Shown here one piece after another: positions 1 to 5,445 of a stretch of DNA of 6,920 bases. The notes beneath the pieces were generated by a model, which was not told the DNA's origin, did not search any database, and worked only from the letters and a program-made list of their open reading frames with translations. The translations under genes were made by a program, and so were the position numbers. Origin of the DNA: an uncultured Pseudoxanthomonas sp. (GTDB lineage Bacteria > Pseudomonadota > Gammaproteobacteria > Xanthomonadales > Xanthomonadaceae); contig CALJUL010000074.1 of assembly GCA_937975725.1 (NCBI GenBank), forward strand, positions 1 to 6,920, written 5' to 3'. Each line of letters starts with the position of its first letter. Positions within the stretch are counted from its first letter, which is position 1.

Positions 1-32
1 CGCCGCAGAAGCGCCGTACCCGCTGACCTCTC

Positions 33-62
33 CCTGCAGGAGGGGCTTCAGCCCCGACCGCA
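33..62 (+). repeat. Outer inverted-repeat arm A (REP-like unit)
   Basis: This 30-base unit matches the reverse complement of 181-210 at 28 of 30 positions, differing only at 37 and 52. Inside it, GGGGC (42-46) and GCCCC (51-55) form a small hairpin around TTCA, so each unit folds by itself as well as with its partner. The 'AGGAGGGGCTTCAG' core resembles the short palindromic repeats scattered between genes in Xanthomonadales and pseudomonads (REP elements, often moved by RAYT-type transposases). The family assignment is from memory of that motif; the repeat and symmetry are seen directly. No transposase gene is present. Positions 1-32 before it show nothing recognisable. Confidence 0.75.
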
Positions 63-84
63 CGCTCGAGCAATCCTCAAGCCA

Positions 85-161
85 CGGATCGCACGGATCA
101 ACGCGGATAGAGCGGATCCGGGCAACAAGCTCCTATCCGTGTCCATCCGCGTTGATCCGTG
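85..161. repeat. Inner inverted array of CGGAT / ATCCG words with ~10-base spacing
   Basis: CGGAT occurs at 85, 94, 104 and 113, and its reverse complement ATCCG at 135, 145 and 155, so the words recur every 9-10 bases. A 17-base perfect inverted match pairs 92-108 with 145-161. With one gap the pairing extends to 113-117 against 135-139. The array is nested inside the outer arms (33-62 and 181-210), giving a two-layer palindrome. It may be part of a short mobile intergenic repeat or an array of protein-binding sites. The sequence does not decide between these. Confidence 0.65.
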
Positions 162-180
162 TCGCATGCCTTTGATGATC

Positions 181-210
181 TGCGGTCGGGACTGAAGCCC
201 CTCCTACAGG
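181..210 (-). repeat. Outer inverted-repeat arm B (REP-like unit), just after ung
   Basis: This is the partner of 33-62 in opposite orientation. It begins 17 bases beyond the ung stop codon. In RNA read from the ung strand, the two arms can form a 30-base-pair stem in which the two differences (206/37 and 191/52) become U-G wobbles. In RNA of the other strand they would be C-A mismatches. The stem could protect the 3' end of the operon mRNA or help end transcription, but there is no U-run, so it is not a typical intrinsic terminator. Confidence 0.72.
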
Positions 211-226
211 CAGGCTGGGGCCGGCG

Positions 227-934
227 TCAGAGCACCAATTGGTCGCGGGGCGGCAGTTGCCAGTCGATCGGGGCCTGGCCGTGCTGTTCCAGATAGCGGT
301 TGGCGGCGCCGAAATGGCCGCAGCCCAGGAAGCCGCGGTGCGCCGACAGCGGCGAGGGGTGCGGCGCGCGCAGCACGCGGTGGCGCCGGGTGTCGATCAC
401 CTTGCCCTTGGCCTGCGCGTAGCTGCCCCACAGCATGAACACCAGGCCCTCGCGCTCGCGCGCCAGGGTCTCGATGGCGTGGTCGGTGAAGCCCTCCCAG
501 CCCTTGCCCTGGTGCGAACCGGCGCGTCCTTCCTCCACCGTCAGCACCGCGTTGAGCAGCAGTACGCCCCGGCGCGCCCACGGCAGCAGGCAGCCGTGGT
601 CCGGCGGCGCGATGCCCAGGTCGTCTTGGATTTCCTTGTAGATGTTCACCAGCGAGGGCGGCACCGGCACGCCGGGCAGCACCGAGAAGCACAGCCCGTG
701 CGCCTGTCCCCGCCCGTGGTAGGGGTCCTGGCCCAGGATCACCACCTTCACCGCGTCGAACGGTGTGGCGTCGAACGCGGCGAAGATCTGCGGCCCCGGC
801 GGATAGATGCGCGCGCCGGCCGCCTTGCGCTGGCGCAGGAAGGCCGCCAGTTCGCGCATCTCCGGGCGCAGCAGCCAGTCGCCGATGCGCGCCTTCCAGG
901 AGGGTTCCAGCTTGACGCGTTCTTCTTCGCTCAT
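227..934 (-). CDS. ung: Uracil-DNA glycosylase (family 1)
   Basis: Ung removes uracil, from dUTP misincorporation or cytosine deamination, out of DNA and starts base-excision repair in the cytoplasm. The 235-residue protein is full length (E. coli Ung has 229). Visible motifs are GQDPYH (68-73) with water-activating Asp70 and Tyr72, uracil-stacking Phe83, LLLN (125-128) with uracil-reading Asn128, and HPSPLS (192-197) with catalytic His192 and DNA-intercalating Leu196. All key residues are present. The ATG at 934 puts MSEEER just before the conserved fold; only a weak GGAA lies upstream. An ATG at 947 is out of frame and ends quickly. It is the last gene of the ftsE-ftsX-regulator operon, 17 bases after the regulator stop. 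No promoter of its own is evident. A long reading frame that continues upstream in this frame is only an overlap with ftsX and the regulator. Confidence 0.97.
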   Translation of the reverse strand: MSEEERVKLEPSWKARIGDWLLRPEMRELAAFLRQRKAAGARIYPPGPQIFAAFDATPFDAVKVVILGQDPYHGRGQAHGLCFSVLPGVPVPPSLVNIYKEIQDDLGIAPPDHGCLLPWARRGVLLLNAVLTVEEGRAGSHQGKGWEGFTDHAIETLAREREGLVFMLWGSYAQAKGKVIDTRRHRVLRAPHPSPLSAHRGFLGCGHFGAANRYLEQHGQAPIDWQLPPRDQLVL

Positions 935-951
935 CGCGGTTCCATGCGGTC

Positions 952-1791
952 TCAGACCAGGCTGCGGGTTTCGTCCATGCGCGCCAGCCGGAGCTGGAAC
1001 AGCACCTTGGTCACCAGCAGGCGTTCCTCGATCGGCTTGAGCACCAGGTCGTTGGCGCCGGCCTGCAACAGCTCGGCCTGGTTGTCGCGATTGCTGTCGC
1101 CGGTCATCACCAGGATCGGCAGGCGCCGCTTGCCGTAGGCGAAGTCCACCCGGATGCGCTGCACCACGTCGCGGCCGCTCAGCTCTCCCTTCAGGATCAC
1201 GTCGGTCAGCACCAGGTCGAAGCTGTGCTTGGACAGGCCCAGCGATTCGGCGGTGAGCAGCGCGAACGCGTCCTCGGCCTTCAGCACGTGCACCACGTTG
1301 AGCGACTGCCGTTCCAGCATGCGCCGGGTGGTCTCGGCCACCACGCGGCTGTCCTCGATGTAGAGGATGGTCGCGCCGGTGATGGGCTCGGGCTGCACGT
1401 AGCCGCGGATGAAGGCCGCCAGCGCCTCGTGGCCCAGCGACTTGTCGAAGTAGTCGGTGACGAATTCGGTGAAGCGGCGTTCTTCCAGGTGCTGCTGCGC
1501 GTCGCCGGACACCACGATCACCGGCACGTAGGCCTGGCCGGAGGCCTCGCGCACGCTGCGGGCGATCTCCAGGCCGTCGCCGTCCGGCAAGGCCAGCGCG
1601 GTGGTGACCAGGTGCACTTCGCCCGCGGCCAGCGCGTCGCGCGCCTCGGCGATGCTGGCGCAGCCGATCACGTCCACCCCCGGCACTTCGCGCTGCAGGA
1701 CGTCGGCGATCAGCTTGCGGACCAGCTTGGACCCGTCCACCACCATCACGCGGGGGGCGTCGCTGATCAGGTGCCGCAGTTCCTGGGCCAT
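952..1791 (-). CDS. Tandem-receiver response regulator with no output domain
   Basis: This 279-residue cytoplasmic protein consists of two CheY-like receiver domains (about 14-131 and 140-271) and nothing else, so it probably acts through protein contacts rather than DNA binding. The second receiver is complete: acidic pair Glu146/Asp147, phospho-acceptor Asp197 in LVLTDVIL, Thr230 in LVMTGD and Lys252 in LKP. The first keeps the fold and Ser95 and Lys117, but has Ala65 where the phospho-acceptor Asp should be (TTALALPDGDG, 63-73) and only one acidic residue, Asp19, in the first loop. It is therefore predicted to be unable to accept phosphate. The ATG at 1791 is 15 bases after the ftsX stop. 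No Shine-Dalgarno sequence is visible, so translation may be coupled to ftsX. Myxococcus FrzZ is a known two-receiver protein of similar build, but I do not claim orthology. The partner kinase is not in the window and the function is unknown. Confidence 0.9.
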   Translation of the reverse strand: MAQELRHLISDAPRVMVVDGSKLVRKLIADVLQREVPGVDVIGCASIAEARDALAAGEVHLVTTALALPDGDGLEIARSVREASGQAYVPVIVVSGDAQQHLEERRFTEFVTDYFDKSLGHEALAAFIRGYVQPEPITGATILYIEDSRVVAETTRRMLERQSLNVVHVLKAEDAFALLTAESLGLSKHSFDLVLTDVILKGELSGRDVVQRIRVDFAYGKRRLPILVMTGDSNRDNQAELLQAGANDLVLKPIEERLLVTKVLFQLRLARMDETRSLV

Positions 1792-1806
1792 GAACGGGGA
1801 GGAATC

Positions 1807-2751
1807 TCAGGTTTCGGTGGGTCGAGTCTGACGCAAGAAATGCCCGGTCACCAGCCATGCGCCCAGCCAGCCGATCGCGGTGGCCCCGAGCAGGACCGCG
1901 GCCGCACCCCGCGCATCCAGGCCGCCCAGAGCGAAGTGGGCGCCGTAGCTGCGCACCAGCGCCAGCAAGGGCTCGCGCAAGGCCACGGCCGCCAGCGTCA
2001 GCAGGCCCAGCGCCAGCGCGCCGGCGGCCAGGCCGTACCAGGCGCCGAGGTAGACGAAGGGACGGCGGATGAAGCCGTCGCTGGCACCCAGCAATTGCAG
2101 CACGCCGATCTCTTCGCGCCGCGACTGGATGTCCAGGCGCACGGTGTTGCCCACTACCAGCAGCGCGCCCAACCCGAACAGCGCCGCCAGCACCCACACC
2201 AGGCGCTCGCCGAAGCCGAGCCAGCCGGCCAGCCGTTCGCGCCAGGCGGTGTCGTGCTGCAACAGGTCGGTTTCCGGCAGCGCCTGCAACGCCTGCACCA
2301 GCGCCGCGTCGTCGCCGCGCGGCACGACGACCAGCAGGTGCGGCAGCGGATTGCCTTCCAGCGCATCGAGTGCCGCACCCAGGCCGCTGCGCGCGCGGAA
2401 CTCGGCCAGTCCCTGTTCCGGTGTGCGCAGTTCCACCGCGGCCACGTCGGTGCGTTCGCGCAGACCCGCGGCCAGCGCCTGGGCGCGCGCCGGCGGCGTG
2501 TCCGTCTTCAGGAACAGGGCGATCTCGCGCGACTGCTGCACGTCGCCGGCGAAGTGCCCCACGTTCTGCAGGGCCAGCCACAACCCCAGCGGCAGCACGA
2601 AGGCCACCGCCATCACGCCCACGGTCAGCAGCGTGGCCCATGGCCGACGCAGCGCGCGCCCCAGGCTGGAGACGAAGCTGTAGAGGTGCTGATCCAGCCA
2701 GATGCCGGCGCCGGAGCGCGGACGTGCGCGGACGTTCTCGTGCTCGCTCAT
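1807..2751 (-). CDS. ftsX: Cell-division ABC transporter permease FtsX
   Basis: FtsX is the inner-membrane half of the FtsEX complex. It relays ATP hydrolysis by FtsE to periplasmic activators of septal peptidoglycan amidases instead of transporting a known substrate. The 314-residue protein has the family layout: a cytoplasmic N-terminus, TM1 (about 38-62), a periplasmic domain (about 63-180), TM2 (about 184-204), TM3 (about 233-256) and TM4 (about 283-302). The conserved cytoplasmic loop SRREEIGVLQLLGASDGF (210-227) leads into RRPFVYLGA, a good match to proteobacterial FtsX. It is a little shorter than E. coli FtsX (352), mainly at the N-terminus. Its ATG overlaps the ftsE stop in an ATGA, a sign of translational coupling and of a fixed ratio between the two subunits. 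No rpoH follows it, unlike in E. coli. Confidence 0.95.
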   Translation of the reverse strand: MSEHENVRARPRSGAGIWLDQHLYSFVSSLGRALRRPWATLLTVGVMAVAFVLPLGLWLALQNVGHFAGDVQQSREIALFLKTDTPPARAQALAAGLRERTDVAAVELRTPEQGLAEFRARSGLGAALDALEGNPLPHLLVVVPRGDDAALVQALQALPETDLLQHDTAWRERLAGWLGFGERLVWVLAALFGLGALLVVGNTVRLDIQSRREEIGVLQLLGASDGFIRRPFVYLGAWYGLAAGALALGLLTLAAVALREPLLALVRSYGAHFALGGLDARGAAAVLLGATAIGWLGAWLVTGHFLRQTRPTET

Positions 2752-3434
2752 TCGGCCAGGTCCGCGGGGGAGATGTCGTCGACCAGCTTGCCGTGGTCCA
2801 GAATCAGCACGCGCTTGCGCATGCGCCGGATCAGCGCCAGGTCGTGGCTGACCACCAGCACGCTGGTGCCGCGCTCGGGCATGGAAGCGAACAGCGACAT
2901 GATCTCCGCCGCCAGCGTGGGGTCGAGGTTGCCGGTGGGCTCGTCGGCCACCAGCAGGCGCGGCTCGGCGACGATGGCGCGGGCGATGCCCACGCGCTGC
3001 TGCTCGCCGGCGGAGAGTTGGGTGGGCAGGGCGTTCTCGCGGTGCCCCAGCCCCAGCCGCGCCAGCACTTCGCGCACACGCTTGCCGATGTCGCCGCGGC
3101 GGTCGCCGCGCAGGATCAGCGGCAGCGAGACGTTCTCCATCACCGTGCGGTCGGTCAGCAGGCGGTGGTCCTGGTAGACCACGCCCACGTCGCGCCGGTG
3201 CAGCGGGAGGCGCCCGCCGCGTACCTTCAGCAGGTTGCGCCCGCCGAACACCACCGCGCCGCGCGTGGGCCGTTCGCTCAGGTGGATCAGCTTCAGCAGC
3301 GTGCTCTTGCCGGCGCCGGAATGGCCGGTGACGAACAGCATCTCGCCCTCGGCCACCTCGAAACTGACATCCGCCAGCGCGGGATGGCCGCCGGGGTATT
3401 GCTTGCTGACGTTTTCGAATCGCAGGACGCTCAT
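2748..3434 (-). CDS. ftsE: Cell-division ATP-binding protein FtsE
   Basis: FtsE is the cytoplasmic ATPase of FtsEX and is recruited to the division ring. The 228-residue protein (E. coli 222) has every ABC motif in order: Walker A GHSGAGKST (37-45), Q-loop Gln88, signature LSAGEQQR (140-147), Walker B LLVADEP (160-166) with catalytic Glu165, D-loop NLD (169-171) and switch His197. The start MSVLRFENVSKQYPGG matches the usual FtsE N-terminus, which supports the ATG at 3434. No ribosome-binding site precedes it, and a candidate -10 lies 8 bases upstream, so the mRNA may be leaderless. It heads the ftsE-ftsX-regulator-ung operon. ftsY, the usual upstream neighbour in E. coli, is absent; rhlB and its terminator take its place. 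Confidence 0.97.
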   Translation of the reverse strand: MSVLRFENVSKQYPGGHPALADVSFEVAEGEMLFVTGHSGAGKSTLLKLIHLSERPTRGAVVFGGRNLLKVRGGRLPLHRRDVGVVYQDHRLLTDRTVMENVSLPLILRGDRRGDIGKRVREVLARLGLGHRENALPTQLSAGEQQRVGIARAIVAEPRLLVADEPTGNLDPTLAAEIMSLFASMPERGTSVLVVSHDLALIRRMRKRVLILDHGKLVDDISPADLAE

Positions 3435-3442
3435 GTGCGCCG

Positions 3443-3472
3443 ATTATGCCGGAGCGGGCAAGACGCTGGCGA
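3443..3472 (-). promoter_or_regulatory. Candidate promoter of the ftsE-ftsX-regulator-ung operon
   Basis: On the minus strand, CATAAT (3448-3443) matches the sigma-70 -10 box at 5 of 6 positions. TCGCCA (3472-3467) matches the -35 box at 4 of 6, with an 18-base spacer. The -10 ends 8 bases before the ftsE ATG, so transcription would begin at about 3436-3434, on or next to the start codon. A promoter is expected here because a terminator lies directly upstream. The boxes are inferred by eye. Confidence 0.45.
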
Positions 3473-3486
3473 TGCCGCCCTGCACG

Positions 3487-3512
3487 AAGAAGCCGGGCAT
3501 GCCCGGCTTCTT
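3487..3512 (-). terminator. Perfect 26-base palindrome, terminator after rhlB
   Basis: Two 13-base arms match perfectly around the centre 3499/3500 and give an 11-base-pair GC-rich stem with a four-base CATG loop. The stem is flanked by AAGAA on the 5' side and TTCTT on the 3' side. It lies 26 bases past the rhlB stop and 52 bases before the ftsE start, as expected for the rhlB terminator. The U-tract is short and partly inside the stem, so efficiency is uncertain. Because it is a palindrome, it reads the same on both strands. Confidence 0.72.
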
Positions 3513-3538
3513 GGGATCGTCCGCGATGGCGGGTGGAC

Positions 3539-5218
3539 TCAGCCGCCGACCAGCGAACGGATCTTGCGCCCCAGCCGCGTCAGGAAGGACGCATTGCCGT
3601 CGGCCGGCTTCGGCGCGGACGCCGGCTTGGCGGCGGCGGCGGGAGCGGCGTTCGCCGTCGCGCCCTCGGCGCCTTCCAGCGGACGGCCGTGGCGGCGGCG
3701 ACGGCGCTTGCGCGGCTTGCGCTCGCCTTCCGGCAGCGCGGCGGCGTCGGGACGCGCTTCGTCCACCGGATGCGGCGCCTGCGGCTTGGCGGCCTCGCCC
3801 TCGGGGCGCGGTGCGCGCGGCGGACGCGGCTTGCCGTCGGCCGAACGCGGGCCTTCGCGGCGACCGCCCTCTCGACGCCCGCCCTCGCGGCGGCCAGCGC
3901 CGACGCCGGACTTGCGGCCACCGTCGCGGCGTTCTTCGTCGGCGGCCTTCTGCTCGCGGGCCTCGCGGAAGATCTGGCCGATGCTTTCTTCTTCCTCGTC
4001 GCCCTCGCCGGCGACCGGCTTCGGACGTTCCGGGCGCGGCAGTGCGGTCAGCAGCTCGGCGGTGACCGGCTCGGACGGGATCTTCTGCTCGATGTACGCC
4101 TCGATGTCCGGCAGCGACATCGCGTAGCGCTCGCAGGCGAAGCTGATCGCGTCACCCTCGGCGCCCAGCCGCGCGGTGCGGCCGATGCGGTGCACGTAGT
4201 CCTCGGCGTCGAACGGCAGGTCGTAGTTGAACACGTGCGACACGCCATCGATGTGCAGGCCGCGCGCGGCCACGTCGGTGGCCACCAGCAGCTCGAGTTG
4301 GCCGGCCTGGAAGCGCTTGAGCAGCGATTCGCGCTTCTTCTGCGGCACGTCGCCTGACAGCACGCCCACGCGGTAGCCGGCGCGCTCCAGCGCGCGCGCC
4401 ACACGCTCGACAAAGGCCTTGGTGTTGACGAACACCATGGTGCGCGCGCCCTCGCTGCGCGACAGCAGGCCGATCAGCAGCGGGATCTTCTCCTCGTCGG
4501 CCGGGTAGTACAGCTTCTGCCTCACCTTGGCCGCGGTGATGAACTCGGTCTCGACGACGATCTTCTCGGGCTCGTTCATGTGCTCGTAGGCCAGCTCCAG
4601 CACCCGGTGCGAGAGCGTGGCCGAGAACAGCAGCGTCTGCCGCGTGGTGCGCTCGGGCATGCGCCGCAGCAGGAAGCGGATGTCCTTGATGAAGCCCAGG
4701 TCGAACATGCGGTCGGCTTCGTCCAGCACGCAGATCTCGCAGGCGTGCAGGCTGACCACCTTGTGCTGCTTCACGTAGTCGATCAGCCGGCCGGGGGTGG
4801 CGATGATGACGTCCACGCCCTTCTGCAGCAGTTCGCGCTGCTTGTCGTAGTCCACGCCGCCGTAGACCAGGGCGAAGCGCAGGCCCAGGTCGGCGCCGAA
4901 CTTCACCGCGTCCTTGTGGATCTGGATGGCCAGTTCGCGGGTCGGCGCCAGGATCAGCGCGCGCGGGTCCTCGGGCTTGCGCTCGGCCAGCGCCGGGCGG
5001 CTCAGCAGGCGGTTCATCACCGCCACGAGGAAGGCCAGCGTCTTGCCGGTGCCGGTCTGCGCCTGGCCGGCGACGTCGCGCCCGGACAGGGCCACGGGAA
5101 GGGTCAGCGCCTGGATCGGCGTGCAGCGGGTGAAACCCGCCGCCTCCAGACCGGCCAACAGGGCCGGATGCAGGTCGAACGAAGAGAAGGTGATGTCGGT
5201 TAAAGGTTTGTCGCTCAT
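3539..5218 (-). CDS. rhlB: DEAD-box ATP-dependent RNA helicase RhlB
   Basis: RhlB unwinds structured RNA using ATP; in E. coli it works with RNase E and PNPase in the degradosome. The helicase core covers about residues 11-385: Q-motif Gln36, Walker A AQTGTGKT (53-60), PTREL (92-96), TPGR (141-144), DEAD (166-169), SAT (199-201), ATDVAARG (313-320) and HRIGRTAR (343-350), all intact. An acidic patch (404-411), an Arg-Gly repeat (442-456), a basic block KPRKRRRRRH (501-510), an Ala/Pro-rich linker and a terminal basic helix (about 544-557) follow. At 559 residues it is much longer than E. coli RhlB (421), all of the excess being this tail. I chose the ATG at 5218 because MSDKPLTD leads straight into the conserved FSSFDLHP. 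An upstream in-frame ATG at 5284 would add 22 unconserved residues. It is divergent from trxA. Placement beside trxA-rho, as in enterics, supports rhlB over other DEAD-box paralogues. Confidence 0.93.
   Translation of the reverse strand: MSDKPLTDITFSSFDLHPALLAGLEAAGFTRCTPIQALTLPVALSGRDVAGQAQTGTGKTLAFLVAVMNRLLSRPALAERKPEDPRALILAPTRELAIQIHKDAVKFGADLGLRFALVYGGVDYDKQRELLQKGVDVIIATPGRLIDYVKQHKVVSLHACEICVLDEADRMFDLGFIKDIRFLLRRMPERTTRQTLLFSATLSHRVLELAYEHMNEPEKIVVETEFITAAKVRQKLYYPADEEKIPLLIGLLSRSEGARTMVFVNTKAFVERVARALERAGYRVGVLSGDVPQKKRESLLKRFQAGQLELLVATDVAARGLHIDGVSHVFNYDLPFDAEDYVHRIGRTARLGAEGDAISFACERYAMSLPDIEAYIEQKIPSEPVTAELLTALPRPERPKPVAGEGDEEEESIGQIFREAREQKAADEERRDGGRKSGVGAGRREGGRREGGRREGPRSADGKPRPPRAPRPEGEAAKPQAPHPVDEARPDAAALPEGERKPRKRRRRRHGRPLEGAEGATANAAPAAAAKPASAPKPADGNASFLTRLGRKIRSLVGG
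3851..3895 (-). repeat. In-gene tandem repeat coding for Arg-Arg-Glu-Gly-Gly in RhlB
   Basis: A 15-base unit is repeated about three times and encodes GRREGGRREGGRREG (residues 442-456) in the RhlB tail. Such Arg/Gly repeats usually bind RNA without sequence specificity. A unit of 15 bases keeps the frame if copies are gained or lost, so this stretch may differ in length between strains. Confidence 0.7.
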
Positions 5219-5269
5219 GCCATCTTCTTTTACGCCGCGGTGTTCCGCGCGCGCTTGTGTGAATGCGGG

Positions 5270-5284
5270 TTGCAATGCTTGCAA
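5270..5284. promoter_or_regulatory. TTGCAA-N3-TTGCAA palindrome in the rhlB/trxA divergent region
   Basis: The 15 bases TTGCAATGCTTGCAA contain two copies of the self-complementary word TTGCAA separated by three bases, symmetrical apart from the centre. It lies 51 bases upstream of the rhlB start and 161 bases upstream of trxA, in an otherwise GC-rich intergenic stretch, and could be an operator for a dimeric regulator. I do not recognise the regulator. Each TTGCAA also resembles a weak -35 box (4 of 6), but no good -10 follows on either strand. No clear rhlB promoter could be placed in 5219-5445. Confidence 0.35.
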
Positions 5285-5348
5285 CGGTAGGTCCGGCGTC
5301 GCACACTGCGCCCCCTGTGCCGGGCTGCGCGGCCGTTCAGGAGAGTCC

Positions 5349-5376
5349 TTGAAATGGCCGCGAAACGCCTTAGTTT
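5349..5376 (+). promoter_or_regulatory. Candidate trxA promoter
   Basis: TTGAAA (5349-5354) matches the -35 box at 5 of 6 positions. TAGTTT (5371-5376), after a 16-base spacer, keeps the three most important -10 bases (TA...T). The predicted start near 5383 gives a leader of about 63 bases. The surrounding AT-rich patch is unusual for this GC-rich DNA, which supports the call. It is a by-eye prediction. Confidence 0.45.
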
Positions 5377-5409
5377 ACCCCAAACAGACGGCCGACCCGG
5401 CCCGAACCC

Positions 5410-5429
5410 GTCCGCGGGCCTCCGCGGAC
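5410..5429 (+). promoter_or_regulatory. Hairpin in the trxA leader directly upstream of the ribosome-binding site
   Basis: GTCCGCGG (5410-5417) and CCGCGGAC (5422-5429) form a perfect 8-base-pair stem with a four-base loop. It ends 5 bases before the Shine-Dalgarno AGGAG (5435-5439), which stays free when the hairpin forms. CTCC (5420-5423), in the loop and 3' arm, could instead pair with GGAG (5436-5439) and hide the site, so two competing folds are possible. A regulatory role is inference. Confidence 0.5.
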
Positions 5430-5445
5430 CCCGCAGGAGATCCCC

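Noticed and set aside
33..210. A miniature transposon (MITE) with target-site duplication
   Set aside because: The inverted ends are present, but no clear direct repeat flanks them, so insertion as one unit cannot be shown.
935..2641. Very long minus-strand open frame joining upstream sequence to Ung (227-2641)
   Set aside because: The part upstream of 934 is Arg/Gly/Ala-rich and overlaps the regulator and ftsX in another frame; only the Ung part is conserved. It is a high-GC artefact, not a fusion.
1225..4127. Long plus-strand frames opposite the regulator, ftsX, ftsE and rhlB (for example 1225-3177 and 2370-4127)
   Set aside because: Compositions are His/Gln/Ala- or Arg/Pro-rich with no recognisable domain, and they are antisense to well-supported genes. 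Few stops are expected by chance at this GC content.
5227..5232. TAAAAG on the minus strand, 8 bases before the rhlB ATG, as a leaderless-type -10
   Set aside because: Only 4 of 6 matches, no -35 at 17-18 bases, and it overlaps the A-rich stretch serving as a weak ribosome-binding region.
5219..5284. Upstream ATG at 5284 as the RhlB start (22 extra residues)
   Set aside because: The extra residues do not resemble the family N-terminus and would overlap the TTGCAA dyad; MSDKPLTD at 5218 leads straight into conserved sequence.
4152..5306. Second minus-strand frame in rhlB (384 residues)
   Set aside because: Shifted-frame shadow of the helicase core; all DEAD-box motifs are in the 5218-3539 frame.
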